A model generated the notes under the pieces. That model was not told where the DNA came from. It did no database searches and was given only the letters and a program-made list of their open reading frames with translations. Source: an uncultured Clostridia bacterium (GTDB lineage: Bacteria; Bacillota; Clostridia; Oscillospirales; Acutalibacteraceae). Taken from it: DNA of 64,000 bases. Both the position numbers and the translations under genes were made by a program. The DNA is taken from assembly GCA_930990065.1 (NCBI GenBank), contig CAKNOA010000001.1, positions 124,001 through 188,000 on the forward strand. Direction: 5' to 3'. Below, one piece after another: positions 50,869-59,514 of the stretch (the stretch's first letter is position 1; each line of letters starts with the position of its first letter).

Positions 50869-50897
50869 ATTATAGTAGACCTTACCCCATTTGTCAA
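50869..50897 (-). promoter_or_regulatory. Consensus promoter for yceD-rpmF
   Basis: Perfect TTGACA, 17-base spacer, perfect TATAAT on the minus strand. Confidence 0.93.
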
Positions 50898-50965
50898 CGA
50901 AAAAATTCCGGTTCCTTTCACAAAATATCGGTCCCTCCCGGCCCCAGGCCCTGTGGTTTCTGCTG

Positions 50966-50994
50966 TTGCTTAATTAGAAAAAAGCGGGTATAAT
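50966..50994 (+). promoter_or_regulatory. Promoter for murT-gatD
   Basis: TTGCTT, 17-base spacer, TATAAT; divergent from the yceD promoter 70 bases away. A 5' leader of about 70 bases follows. Confidence 0.82.
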
Positions 50995-51071
50995 GTTTGT
51001 TTAGAAAATTTAAAGGAAATGGGTGCGGTTGGTGCCGTAACCCGCATGAAAGAAACGGAGCGAAAAATGCC

Positions 51072-52427
51072 ATGCTGAAAACCGCTTTTGTGATCCTTAC
51101 CTGCAAAGCGCTCAGCCTTGTTGGGCGCATGGTGGGCAAAGGTAGCAGCCTGCCGGGCAAAATCTGCCTGCGCATGGACCCGAACATTCTGAAAAAAATC
51201 CAGTTGCCCTCTGCCGTTATGGCTGTCACCGGGAGCAACGGAAAAACTTCCACCGTGGAAATGATTGCCCATGTGCTGCGAAGCAGTGGCAAAAAAGTGG
51301 CCTATAATAAGGAAGGCAGCAACCAAATCGAAGGGGTCACCACCTTTTTGCTCAATGACTGCACCCTGTCCGGCCGGGTAAAAAGCGATATCGTACTGCT
51401 GGAAAGCGACGAACGCTTTGCCCGTCACACCTTTAAGCATTTTCACCCCACCCACTATGTCATCAATAACCTGTATCGCGACCAGATGACCCGCAACGGC
51501 CACACCGAATGGATGTATGATATTGTCAAGCAGAGCGTATACGATGACACCCGCCTGATCCTCAATGCCGACGACCCCATGGTGGCGCGCTTTGGCATGA
51601 ACCGGGATAATGTGGTGTGGTTCGGGGTGGAACGCATGCCGTTTTCTCACGAGAAAAACGACAGCGTCTATAATGACGGCGCTTATTGCCCTGCGTGCAA
51701 ACACCCGCTCACCTATGATTATTATCATTATAACCACATCGGCTCTTACCACTGCGACCACTGCGGCCTCCACCGGGAAAAACCGGCCTATGCCGTGACT
51801 GACGCCAGCCAGGAAGACCAGTATATTGTCATTAACGGGGAATCCCGCATTGCGCTGAGTTTTAACGGCGTCTATCATTTTTATAACACGCTGGCTGCTT
51901 TTGCCGCCTGCCGGGAGTTGGGTATTCCCGCCGCGCAGATTACCGAAGCGCTGCAGCACTATATTATGAAAAACGGGCGCATCATGGATTTCCGCGTGGG
52001 TGAACACGAGGGTACGCTGCTGACCAGTAAGCATGAAAACTCGGTTTCCTATGACCAATCCATCCGCGTCGCCGTACGGGATCAAAAAGCCGGCACAGTG
52101 ATTATTATTGTGGACGCGATCAGCCGTAAATACTTCACCAGCGAAACGTCCTGGCTGTGGGATATCGATTTTGAACTGCTTAGCGCCCCGCATATCAAAA
52201 AGATCATTTTGGCGGGCACGTATGCCTATGATTTGGCCACCCGTTTTTCCTACACCGACATTCCTTTTGATAAAATTGAAGTGATCGAAAACATGGACGA
52301 AGCGGTACAAGCACTGCGGGAGCGGGCTGTGGGCTATATTTACGGCATCACCTGTTTTTCCGACAAAGAAAAATTACTCAGCCGGGTCGAACCGGTTAAC
52401 CCTGCGAAAGGCGGCGAGGAGAAATGA
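51072..52427 (+). CDS. murT: Lipid II isoglutaminyl synthase, Mur-ligase-like subunit
   Basis: With GatD, MurT amidates the D-glutamate of lipid II. 451 residues: Mur ligase fold with P-loop VTGSNGKTSTVEMI, GSNQIEGVTT, NNLYRDQMTRNGHTE, and a zinc ribbon inserted in the central domain (CPACKHPLTYDYYHYN, CDHCGLHR), then the DUF1727 C-terminal domain. ATG at 51072 with GGAG eleven bases upstream; the longer frame has no site. Ends with an ATGA overlap into gatD. Its partner appears catalytically altered. Confidence 0.93.
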   Translation: MLKTAFVILTCKALSLVGRMVGKGSSLPGKICLRMDPNILKKIQLPSAVMAVTGSNGKTSTVEMIAHVLRSSGKKVAYNKEGSNQIEGVTTFLLNDCTLSGRVKSDIVLLESDERFARHTFKHFHPTHYVINNLYRDQMTRNGHTEWMYDIVKQSVYDDTRLILNADDPMVARFGMNRDNVVWFGVERMPFSHEKNDSVYNDGAYCPACKHPLTYDYYHYNHIGSYHCDHCGLHREKPAYAVTDASQEDQYIVINGESRIALSFNGVYHFYNTLAAFAACRELGIPAAQITEALQHYIMKNGRIMDFRVGEHEGTLLTSKHENSVSYDQSIRVAVRDQKAGTVIIIVDAISRKYFTSETSWLWDIDFELLSAPHIKKIILAGTYAYDLATRFSYTDIPFDKIEVIENMDEAVQALRERAVGYIYGITCFSDKEKLLSRVEPVNPAKGGEEK

Positions 52428-53164
52428 AAATCCTTCATCTGTACCCCGATTTTATGAATCTGTATGGGGAATACGGCAATATGCGGGTGCTGCAGCGGCA
52501 CTTGCAAGATCAGGGCATAACCGTTACGCTGGAAACCAAAACCATCACCGATGATTCCCTGGATTTTTCCGATGTGGATTTTATCTATATCGGCTGTGGT
52601 ACGGAACGCAGCCAGAAAGCGGCGCTCAAGCACCTGCTGCCGTACCGTGAGGCTATTCTGGATGCCTGCGAGCGGGGCGTTGTGGGCTTATTTACCGGCA
52701 ATGCCTGTGACATGCTGGGCGCTTCCATTACCGACGGCAGCGGCACCGAACACAAAGCGCTGGGGCTGTTGCCTTTTACCACAGTCGAGAGCGCCGACGA
52801 ACGGTATACCGGCGACGCCATGACGGAACAAGCTCCTTTCGGCCAGGAAGCCGTAGGCTTTTTGAATAAGTGCAGTGAGGTTACCGGTATTACCAATCCC
52901 CTCTTTACGCTGAAAATGGGAATGGGAAATCAAAAAGGCGATACGGGCGAAGGCTGGCAGAAAAACAACTTCTTCGGCACTCACCTGATCGGCCCGGTGC
53001 TGGTGAAAAACCCCGCCATACTCAATCACATGGTTAAGCTTCTTTTGGAACGGGAAACCGGGAACAAAACGCTGAAACCGGTTTCGTATCCCTTTGAAGA
53101 AAAAGCCTATGAAACCACCCACCGGGCACTGACACAGCGCCTCCAAAACACCCAGCAGGCCTAA
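52424..53164 (+). CDS. gatD: GatD-like type 1 glutamine amidotransferase with altered active site
   Basis: 246 residues, class I amidotransferase fold: HLYPDFMNLYGEYGNMRVLQRHLQ is strongly GatD-like, and the gene overlaps murT. In S. aureus GatD the nucleophile lies in ICGGYQFLG (Cys94) and the base in GTYLHGP (His189). Here the matching segments read FTGNACDMLG (Gly92 at the nucleophile position, a Cys three residues later) and GTHLIGP (Ile189). The HGGR segment binding glutamine is also not recognisable. So it may not release ammonia from glutamine; it could use the displaced Cys95/His187, or act as a scaffold. The stop lies in the terminator loop. Confidence 0.85.
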   Translation: MKILHLYPDFMNLYGEYGNMRVLQRHLQDQGITVTLETKTITDDSLDFSDVDFIYIGCGTERSQKAALKHLLPYREAILDACERGVVGLFTGNACDMLGASITDGSGTEHKALGLLPFTTVESADERYTGDAMTEQAPFGQEAVGFLNKCSEVTGITNPLFTLKMGMGNQKGDTGEGWQKNNFFGTHLIGPVLVKNPAILNHMVKLLLERETGNKTLKPVSYPFEEKAYETTHRALTQRLQNTQQA

Positions 53165-53180
53165 AAGGCCTGCTTTTTTT
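53154..53180 (+). terminator. Terminator after gatD
   Basis: AGCAGGCC-TAAAA-GGCCTGCT followed by T7; the gatD stop codon is in the loop. Confidence 0.92.
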
Positions 53181-54579
53181 ATACCGTAATTTCGGTCCAC
53201 TTCCCCTTGCGGAAACGCAAGTACGATAGCACGAACCGGCAGGCCTGGTCGAGGAACAATCCCACCCAGGCGCCAAACAGCCCCATGTTAAACGGGAAAC
53301 ATAATAGCCACCCGAAGAATGGCCGTACAAACGTGACGCTAAACAGCGACGTCAGCGCCGTATACCGGGTATCCCCGGCACCGCGCAGGCATCCGTTAAA
53401 AATCACCTGCGGGATTTGCAGGAAGATCACAAGCGACATGACCTGCATAATCATGACCCCGTAATCCAGGATGGCTTCTTCGCTGGAAAACCAGCTGAAA
53501 ATAAAGCGCCCGCCCAAAACGAATACCACGGCTAAACAGCAGGCAAAAAACAGCCCGAACCGCTGGCACACGGTACCATACAGTTTTGCCAGATCCCGGC
53601 GTTTCCGTCCCAGGCTTTGCCCTACCAGCGAAACCGCTGCCACCTGAATCCCGTCGCCAAAAGAAAACGAGATGCTCATCAGGTTCATCCCCACCTGGTG
53701 CGCCGCATAGGCCACCGTGCCCATCCGGGCCACAATCACCGAATAGGTAAAGAAACCAATCCGCATGAAAATCTGCTCAGCCAGAGCGCTGGAGCCGATA
53801 TTGGCCAAAGCTTTCAGGCTTTCTTTATCAAAACGGAATCCTCTGGCATACCCGATATACAGGTAACTGTGGGGATGGCAGACCGATGCAATACTCATCA
53901 GGCTCCCCACGGCGGAACCGATCACGGTGGCCCATGCGGCCCCCGCTACTCCCAACGCCGGAAAGCCAAAGTTCCCGCCGATGAGCAGGTAATTAAGTAC
54001 AATATTCACGCCGTTGGCCGTTAAATTGGTGCGCATGGCAATTTTGGTATTGCCCACGCCCCGCTGGCCTGCGTTAATAACCAGGGAAATGACCGTAAAG
54101 ACAATGCCGCCCATGACGATTTCAAAATATTCCCGTGCATATTCGTGGGTATCGGGCTGGGAACCGGCCGCATGCATAATATCATTGGCAAAAAATAAAC
54201 ACAACCCGCTGATAATGACGACCATGGCCATGGCAATCACAAAGGCTTGCTGCAAGACCCGGTTGGCTTTTTGCTGCTCCCCTTCCCCTTTTCGCCGGGC
54301 TACAATGGCGGAAACCGCCGTATTGATGGAAAAGAAGAAGCAAAGCCCTATAAGTTTCGGCTGGGTCGTCAGCCCTACAGCGGCAATGGCGTAGGTGCCA
54401 AGGAAACTAACCATCATCGTGTCAATAAACCCGACAAGACTCACCAGAAACGATTCCACAATGGAGGGCCATGCAATAGCGATGGTATCGTGGAACAGCT
54501 CCCGGTTGGATGGAATCGCACCAGCCGGTGGAATGTTTGCGAGAATTTTTTGCTGATTGAGGATCTGCAAAACCGTCAC
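53179..54579 (-). CDS. MATE-family efflux transporter
   Basis: 466 residues, twelve predicted helices in two repeated halves: FIDTMMVSFLGTYAIAAVGL in the first and a second MATE half starting near residue 270 with VAYAAHQVGMNLMSISFSFGDG. Exports cationic drugs or metabolites with Na+ or H+ exchange; substrate unknown. GTG at 54579 chosen; the ribosome site is weak (AAAGACG). A TATAAT at 54608-54613 could be its -10, lying against the terminator of the upstream gene. Confidence 0.9.
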   Translation of the reverse strand: MTVLQILNQQKILANIPPAGAIPSNRELFHDTIAIAWPSIVESFLVSLVGFIDTMMVSFLGTYAIAAVGLTTQPKLIGLCFFFSINTAVSAIVARRKGEGEQQKANRVLQQAFVIAMAMVVIISGLCLFFANDIMHAAGSQPDTHEYAREYFEIVMGGIVFTVISLVINAGQRGVGNTKIAMRTNLTANGVNIVLNYLLIGGNFGFPALGVAGAAWATVIGSAVGSLMSIASVCHPHSYLYIGYARGFRFDKESLKALANIGSSALAEQIFMRIGFFTYSVIVARMGTVAYAAHQVGMNLMSISFSFGDGIQVAAVSLVGQSLGRKRRDLAKLYGTVCQRFGLFFACCLAVVFVLGGRFIFSWFSSEEAILDYGVMIMQVMSLVIFLQIPQVIFNGCLRGAGDTRYTALTSLFSVTFVRPFFGWLLCFPFNMGLFGAWVGLFLDQACRFVLSYLRFRKGKWTEITV

Positions 54580-54614
54580 CGTCTTTCTTTTTGCTTTGTC
54601 AACAACATTATACA

Positions 54615-54656
54615 ACAAAAGAGCCGGACTTTCTACCCGAAGCCGGCTCTTTTTCA
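54615..54656 (-). terminator. Terminator after the second O-antigen-ligase-like gene
   Basis: AAAAGAGCCGG / CCGGCTCTTTT stem, 15-base loop, T-rich on the minus strand. Confidence 0.85.
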
Positions 54657-54681
54657 TAATGTGGAAATAGAACATCGATGG

Positions 54682-55896
54682 TTATGGTTTCGAGATTCCC
54701 ATGGTGATCAGCTGTTGGGCTTCCTCTTTTACGTAATCCCGGCGGGATTCCGCATCCGGCTTAATGCCAATGGACGAATAAATCACCAGGAACATCATGG
54801 CGGTTTGGCTCCACAGGATCGTCACATCGGTCATACCGTGCAGGCACACGGCACAGAACGAGACCACCAGCAGCACATTGGTGCTGGTGCTGTGATAATG
54901 GCGCAGCCGCCTGAGCAGCCGTGCGAGCTGTGAAAAGACAAAGTACAAAATGCCCACCGTGCCGACAATTCCAAAATTCAGCAGCAGATCAAGGTACAAA
55001 TTGTGGCTATGGGCCGTAATATAGCCCCCCAGCCGGCTGCAAATCATGGCGTATGTCATGGGGCCCCGGCCCAGGATGGGGCATTCCCGAATCCCCCGCA
55101 CCGCCGTAATCCAAATTTCCAGCCGCTGATCCATCGCGTGGGTAGCGGATAGTAAATGCGGGAACAAAATGGGCAGCACAGTCAGGGCGGCCACGCCCAC
55201 CAGCAACAGCCCGCCCACAATGGCAGCCCCCAGTTTATACTGGCCCCGGAAAAACAGAAATACCAGCGCACAGGTCCCTGCCGTAATGGCCGAACTGATA
55301 CTGTTGCACAGATAGAGCCCCATCAGGGCACTAATCCCCGTACACACATAGAAAAAGCGGTGCTGGTTTTTGGCAAAAAAGCGGTACAGCGCAATCAGAA
55401 TGATGAACTCCATCATCATGCCAAAAAAGTTCGCATTATAAAAAACCGCTTCCGGCCGGTTGTCGCCATCCAGCCCCAGATCGAAGATTTTCTGAACCCA
55501 GGCAATAATCACGCAGCCAATGCTGCAAATGCAGGCCGTATCCATTAGGCTATCGAACAGCCATTTGTTCATAAACGAGCGCATATAAAATGCACAACTC
55601 AGGCACAGCAGTAATTCCAGGCAAATCGAAAGGCCCTGAAAATTCTGATAGCACAGGGAAATGATAGCCCACACCACCATCAGCCCGCCCATAATCCGGT
55701 TTTCCGGGCCGTCAAAAGCCCGGCGGCGGCGATGGGAGCTAAATAGGACACTGATGCCTTCCAACACAATCACGCAGATTGTCACATAGTACGGCATAAA
55801 AAGCGAAATGGTCAAAATAGAAGCAAAGGCGGTTTGGAAGGACACATCTTCCCGGGAGGGCATTTTTTTCAGTTGCAGGAAAAAGCGTTTTGCCAA
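54682..55896 (-). CDS. O-antigen ligase/polymerase-like membrane protein 2
   Basis: 404 residues with about ten to eleven membrane helices. The Wzy/WaaL loop motif is present: RLEIWITAVRGIRECPILGRGPMTYAM and AHSHNLYLDLLLNFGIVG. TTG at 55896 is the start, with AAAGGAGG eight bases upstream. Stands alone, away from the LicD cluster that holds a similar protein. Ligates or polymerises a surface glycan; substrate unknown. A long palindrome overlaps its promoter. Confidence 0.82.
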   Translation of the reverse strand: MAKRFFLQLKKMPSREDVSFQTAFASILTISLFMPYYVTICVIVLEGISVLFSSHRRRRAFDGPENRIMGGLMVVWAIISLCYQNFQGLSICLELLLCLSCAFYMRSFMNKWLFDSLMDTACICSIGCVIIAWVQKIFDLGLDGDNRPEAVFYNANFFGMMMEFIILIALYRFFAKNQHRFFYVCTGISALMGLYLCNSISSAITAGTCALVFLFFRGQYKLGAAIVGGLLLVGVAALTVLPILFPHLLSATHAMDQRLEIWITAVRGIRECPILGRGPMTYAMICSRLGGYITAHSHNLYLDLLLNFGIVGTVGILYFVFSQLARLLRRLRHYHSTSTNVLLVVSFCAVCLHGMTDVTILWSQTAMMFLVIYSSIGIKPDAESRRDYVKEEAQQLITMGISKP

Positions 55897-55922
55897 TCCT
55901 TTTTCCTCCTTTTCCACAAAAA

Positions 55923-55958
55923 ATATCGTCACAACCGTTTATACAGCCGTGACGATAT
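55923..55958. promoter_or_regulatory. Ten-base inverted repeat at the start of the second ligase-like transcript
   Basis: ATATCGTCAC (55923-55932) and GTGACGATAT (55949-55958), 16 bases apart; one more pair extends the arms. One arm reaches the -10 and the other lies in the leader just before the ribosome site, followed by T6. It could be an operator or a leader hairpin. Confidence 0.6.
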
Positions 55959-55962
55959 TATA
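55957..55962 (-). promoter_or_regulatory. Extended -10 element upstream of the second ligase-like gene
   Basis: TGG-TATAAT on the minus strand with no good -35, about 60 bases before the TTG start. Confidence 0.6.
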
Positions 55963-55973
55963 CCATGAATCAA

Positions 55974-56006
55974 ATAAAAGGGCTACCCTTTTCAATGAAG
56001 CCCTCG
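55974..56006 (-). terminator. Terminator after the alpha/beta hydrolase gene
   Basis: Short stem AGGGCT / AGCCCT with 14-base loop and TTTTATTT on the minus strand. Confidence 0.6.
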
Positions 56007-56010
56007 CGTA

Positions 56011-56964
56011 TCACGCTTGGTCACCCGATGTGCGGGCTTTTTCAAAGAACGTTAGCAGGTCATTGTAAACCCTGAAATGGTTTTGCTCGGTAATCAGCGC
56101 ATGGCGCAGCCCCGGATACAATTTTAGTTCCACCTGGCATCCGGCCCGACGCATGCCCGCATACACTTTCCGTACCCCTTTGCCAAAATCCCCCACCGGG
56201 TCCTGTTCCCCGGAAAGGAGCAAAAACGGCACGTGCTTGGGAATTTTTCGGTACCACAGAGGTTTATTGATGTCCAGCAGCAGTTCGGCTACATCCCGAT
56301 ACCCCGATACGGTAAGCGGAAACCCGCACAAGGGGTCGTTTGTATACCGGTCCACTTCTGTTTCATCGGTGGACACCCAGTCGTTGGGAGTGCGGTTGGG
56401 CGCAAACGCTTTGTTATAGGCGCCGGTGCTCAGTTTTTGCGGCAGGGGATCGTGCCCTTTAGGCCCGCAGCGATGGACCAAGACTTTCAGTGCCTGTAGC
56501 TGCAGCTGCCCAACAGCCGCCCCCGGCCCGGCCGATGTCCCCATCAGGGCCACCGCTTTCATGTCGCTGCCAAAACGCGCCACATAGGCCCGGCACACAA
56601 AAGAACCCATACTGTGCCCAAACAGGAAAAAGGGCAGATTTTCGTATTCTTCCCGCAAAATGGTGTACAGCTTTTTGGTATCCATCACCAAATTATGGCA
56701 CCCACCGTTTTCAAAATATCCGTAATCGGCGCCGCTGCTCACCGACCGGCCATGGCCCAAATGGTCATGCGCCACGACCACATACCCGTTTTGCGCCATA
56801 AAGGCGGCAAAATCGCGGTACACACCACTGTGTTCCGCCATGCCATGTACAATCTGCAAAACGCCGACTACGTCGCTCAAATTGACCGGTTCCGTCACAC
56901 GCACAAAAATCCTTTTGCCCGTAGCCACCGAATCGAAGGTAAACGTTCTTTCCCGGATCTCCAT
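56011..56964 (-). CDS. Alpha/beta hydrolase, monoacylglycerol lipase-like
   Basis: 317 residues of the lysophospholipase/MGL group: HGMAEHSGVYRDFA, the nucleophile elbow FGHSMGS (Ser118), the acid in LSGEQDPVG and the histidine in PGLRHALI. No signal peptide, so cytoplasmic or peripheral. Consensus promoter inside the end of the neighbouring gene; AAAGGAGG before ATG. Releases fatty acid from monoacylglycerol or lysolipid in relatives. Confidence 0.88.
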   Translation of the reverse strand: MEIRERTFTFDSVATGKRIFVRVTEPVNLSDVVGVLQIVHGMAEHSGVYRDFAAFMAQNGYVVVAHDHLGHGRSVSSGADYGYFENGGCHNLVMDTKKLYTILREEYENLPFFLFGHSMGSFVCRAYVARFGSDMKAVALMGTSAGPGAAVGQLQLQALKVLVHRCGPKGHDPLPQKLSTGAYNKAFAPNRTPNDWVSTDETEVDRYTNDPLCGFPLTVSGYRDVAELLLDINKPLWYRKIPKHVPFLLLSGEQDPVGDFGKGVRKVYAGMRRAGCQVELKLYPGLRHALITEQNHFRVYNDLLTFFEKARTSGDQA

Positions 56965-57031
56965 ACGCGAGCCTCCTTTTTTGTTTCAAAAAATTAGTTC
57001 ATCTGTTTTTCAAAACTAGATAGTACAATAA

Positions 57032-57060
57032 TTATAACGAACCTATCATGGGCTGTCAAG
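57032..57060 (-). promoter_or_regulatory. Consensus promoter for the alpha/beta hydrolase gene
   Basis: Perfect TTGACA, 17-base spacer, perfect TATAAT on the minus strand. The -35 overlaps the last codons of the radical SAM gene. Confidence 0.9.
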
Positions 57061-57982
57061 CATCCCCTTCGGGTTCGCTTGCCAATTTTTCGGCTTCCTG
57101 CTGGGAAAACGGCGGGATAAAGTCTTTTTTCGCAGACGCTAGCCCCTGGGCGTACCCGTCCAGCTCCAATTCATACAGCACCTTCATCACCCGGTCGTAT
57201 TCCCGCCGGGTGATCCGGCGGTTGATCTCCGGAAACTCGCTAGCCCGTCCGCAGGGCACATACTGGGCCATAATACTCACCGGCACCGCCGTGCCGAACG
57301 TTTCTTTAATCCAACGCAGCACCGCCATGGAGTTGTGGGTGTGCCCCGGCAAGATCAAATGGCGCACCAAGGTGCCGCTTTTCATCATACCGTCCTCTTC
57401 ATACCGGGCGGGGCCGGTCTGGCGCACCATTTCCCGAATGGCGGCCTTGGCTCGTTGGGGATAATCCGGTACGCCGGACAGCTGCTGCCCCAACCGGGCG
57501 TCTTCATACTTCATGTCAGGCAGATAGATGTCTACCAGCCCTTCCAGCGTGCGCAGGGCTTCCACCCGCTCATAGCCCCCGCAATTATACACCACTGGAA
57601 CAGGCAAAGGCCCCATTTGCAGCGCCTGACGAACAGCGGGCAAAAAATGGGTGGGTGTTACCAGGTTGATATTATGGGCTCCCTGTTCCACCAAATCTTC
57701 CATGATATGTCGCAGTTGTGGGACCGTCACCGGTTTTCCAATGCGGTGTTGGGTACTGATGGGGGTATTTTGGCAGAACACGCACCCCAGCGAGCAACCG
57801 GAAAAGAAAATCGTACCGGACCCCTTTTCTCCGCTGATACACGGTTCCTCCCACGGGTGTAGCGCGGCCCGGGCCACCACTGGCAGGGCTCCCATGCCGC
57901 AAAAACCGTGTCCTTCGGTTTCGGTCCGGCGGGCGCCGCATTGTCTGGGACACAGGCGGCAGGATTCGATTTCCACCCTCAT
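57056..57982 (-). CDS. Radical SAM protein, pyruvate formate-lyase-activase-like
   Basis: 308 residues. A cysteine-rich head (ESCRLCPRQCGARR, FCGMG) precedes the radical SAM site FFSGCSLGCVFCQNTPIS (C-x3-C-x2-C), then YNCGGYERVEAL, DIYLPDMKYED and ILPGHTHNSMAVLRWI. Matches the COG1313-like PflA group of unknown substrate, sometimes called AmmeMemoRadiSam-like. ATG at 57982 overlaps the stop of the PPTase-PgeF gene as ATGA. Confidence 0.88.
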   Translation of the reverse strand: MRVEIESCRLCPRQCGARRTETEGHGFCGMGALPVVARAALHPWEEPCISGEKGSGTIFFSGCSLGCVFCQNTPISTQHRIGKPVTVPQLRHIMEDLVEQGAHNINLVTPTHFLPAVRQALQMGPLPVPVVYNCGGYERVEALRTLEGLVDIYLPDMKYEDARLGQQLSGVPDYPQRAKAAIREMVRQTGPARYEEDGMMKSGTLVRHLILPGHTHNSMAVLRWIKETFGTAVPVSIMAQYVPCGRASEFPEINRRITRREYDRVMKVLYELELDGYAQGLASAKKDFIPPFSQQEAEKLASEPEGDA

Positions 57983-59514
57983 ACCTTCTCCTCCGTGATT
58001 TGCAGAAAGGCACACAGTCCGCCGCGATGCCCCTTGGTCGCACGATGGGAAAACAGTAAATCATGGTGGCAGCAGGTGCATACTTCGGCCACCGTGATGT
58101 GTTCGGGGCGAATGCCCGCTTTCAGCATAATTTGCCGGTTGAGCTCCCACAGGTTCAGCATCGCTTTTTCCTCCGAAACCGGGCGCAGGACTCGCTCGAC
58201 GGGCACATAGGAAAGCGCTTTCACCTTTTCAATGACCGGCGTATCTACTTCATAGCAGCACGGGCCAATGCTCGGGCCGATGGCCGCCACCAGATCATCA
58301 GGCACCGACCCGAATGCCTGTTCCATGGCTTCTACCATATGCTGTGCCATTTCGGCCACCGTACCGCGCCAACCGGCATGCCCCAATCCGATGGCCCTGT
58401 TTACTGGGTCCACAAAATACAACGGCACACAGTCGGCATAATGGGTCACCAGGGTAACCCCAGGTTCATTGGTAATCAGCCCGTCGATACCGGGGGCATC
58501 CTGCGGTTTAAAAATGCCCACACCGGCCTGGGCGGCTCCTACCCGGCGAATTTGGGTATGGTGATCCTGGGCCGACGACACCAATTTGTTTTCGTCAAAG
58601 CCCACGGCCCGGCTAAAGCGGCGGTAGTTTTCCCGCACACGTTCCGGGTCGTCCCCACGCCCAAACGCCAGGTTCATGGACGCATACTCCCCTTCACTGA
58701 CACCACCCAGACGGGTGGAAAATGCATCTTTTACAAAACCCAGCTGCGAAAGCGCCGGGAACCGCAGAAACGATACCCCGTCCTGCTGGCATAATTCCAT
58801 TTGGCCGATCATAGTCCTACATCCTCTCTTCCTTGTTCCCGGGTTCTGTTCCCGGGTTCTGTCCCCGGATTCCGGCCCGATATGCCGGAGCACCGCCATA
58901 AGACGATCCTGTGTTACGGTTTGCACGCTTAGTTTTTCCGACGCACATACCGACACATGCCACTGGCCGTCCCCCACGGAGTACCACCACATACCGTCAC
59001 GCTGCTGCCAATCGCCTTCGATCGAAGAAAAATCACATGTGTGCATGGCATAGGCAATTCCTTTGCCGCTACACTTTCCATACGCTTCTTTTAACGTAAA
59101 AATACGGGTAAACGCTTCCGGGGTATGACATCCCTGTTCCTTTGGCGAAAAAGCATAGCGGGCCACTTTCTCCCGAAAAGGCGTGAGCGGCTGCACATCA
59201 ATGCCCACGGGAAAATGGGAAAGAGCACAGGCGCACCCGGTATCACAGTGGGATAGATTCACATGCAGCCCGTCAAAAGCCTTGCCGCACAGTTCCGGTT
59301 TTGTGCCCGCTGGAAACGAAAAAACCGGTGGTTGTGTGATACCATATTCGGTATAAAGGGCATAGCGCAACAAAAGATAAGCCGCCATGCTCTGCGCCCG
59401 GTTTTTCTCAAAACGCAGCGCCGCGATCTTTGCCCGCCGCTGGTCAGAGAGCAAGGCCATCCCCCATGTCACTTCTTCTGTTGTAAAAATTGGATGCTGC
59501 CATAGATAGATCAT
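57979..59514 (-). CDS. 4'-phosphopantetheinyl transferase fused to peptidoglycan editing factor PgeF
   Basis: 511 residues in one frame. Part 1 (about 1-225) is a Sfp/AcpT-type PPTase, which loads phosphopantetheine on carrier proteins: NLSHCDTG, GIDVQ (Asp106; the usual Glu is Gln108), FTRIFTLKEAYGKCSGKG (Lys142, Glu143, Lys147). Part 2 (235-511) is a complete PgeF/YfiH laccase-fold protein: HYADCVPLYFVDP, GLGHAGWRGTV, IGPSIGPCCYEV; relatives remove wrong residues from peptidoglycan precursors and act on purine nucleosides. PgeF keeps its own ATG at 58812 with a ribosome site AGGAAGAGAGG, so both fused and free PgeF are possible. Three 13-bp repeats lie at the junction. ATGA overlap with dinB at the start. 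Confidence 0.88.
   Translation of the reverse strand: MIYLWQHPIFTTEEVTWGMALLSDQRRAKIAALRFEKNRAQSMAAYLLLRYALYTEYGITQPPVFSFPAGTKPELCGKAFDGLHVNLSHCDTGCACALSHFPVGIDVQPLTPFREKVARYAFSPKEQGCHTPEAFTRIFTLKEAYGKCSGKGIAYAMHTCDFSSIEGDWQQRDGMWWYSVGDGQWHVSVCASEKLSVQTVTQDRLMAVLRHIGPESGDRTREQNPGTRKRGCRTMIGQMELCQQDGVSFLRFPALSQLGFVKDAFSTRLGGVSEGEYASMNLAFGRGDDPERVRENYRRFSRAVGFDENKLVSSAQDHHTQIRRVGAAQAGVGIFKPQDAPGIDGLITNEPGVTLVTHYADCVPLYFVDPVNRAIGLGHAGWRGTVAEMAQHMVEAMEQAFGSVPDDLVAAIGPSIGPCCYEVDTPVIEKVKALSYVPVERVLRPVSEEKAMLNLWELNRQIMLKAGIRPEHITVAEVCTCCHHDLLFSHRATKGHRGGLCAFLQITEEKV
58836..58874. repeat. Three tandem 13-bp repeats at the PPTase-PgeF junction
   Basis: TTCCCGGGTTCTG at 58836-58848 and 58849-58861 (identical) and a 10/13 match at 58862-58874. 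Thirteen is not a multiple of three, so gain or loss of a unit would break the fused frame. Confidence 0.85.

Noticed and set aside
54682..56964. A second surface-polysaccharide cluster around the ligase-like gene
   Set aside because: Neighbours are a MATE transporter and a lipase-like hydrolase, each with its own promoter or terminator; nothing ties them to glycan synthesis.
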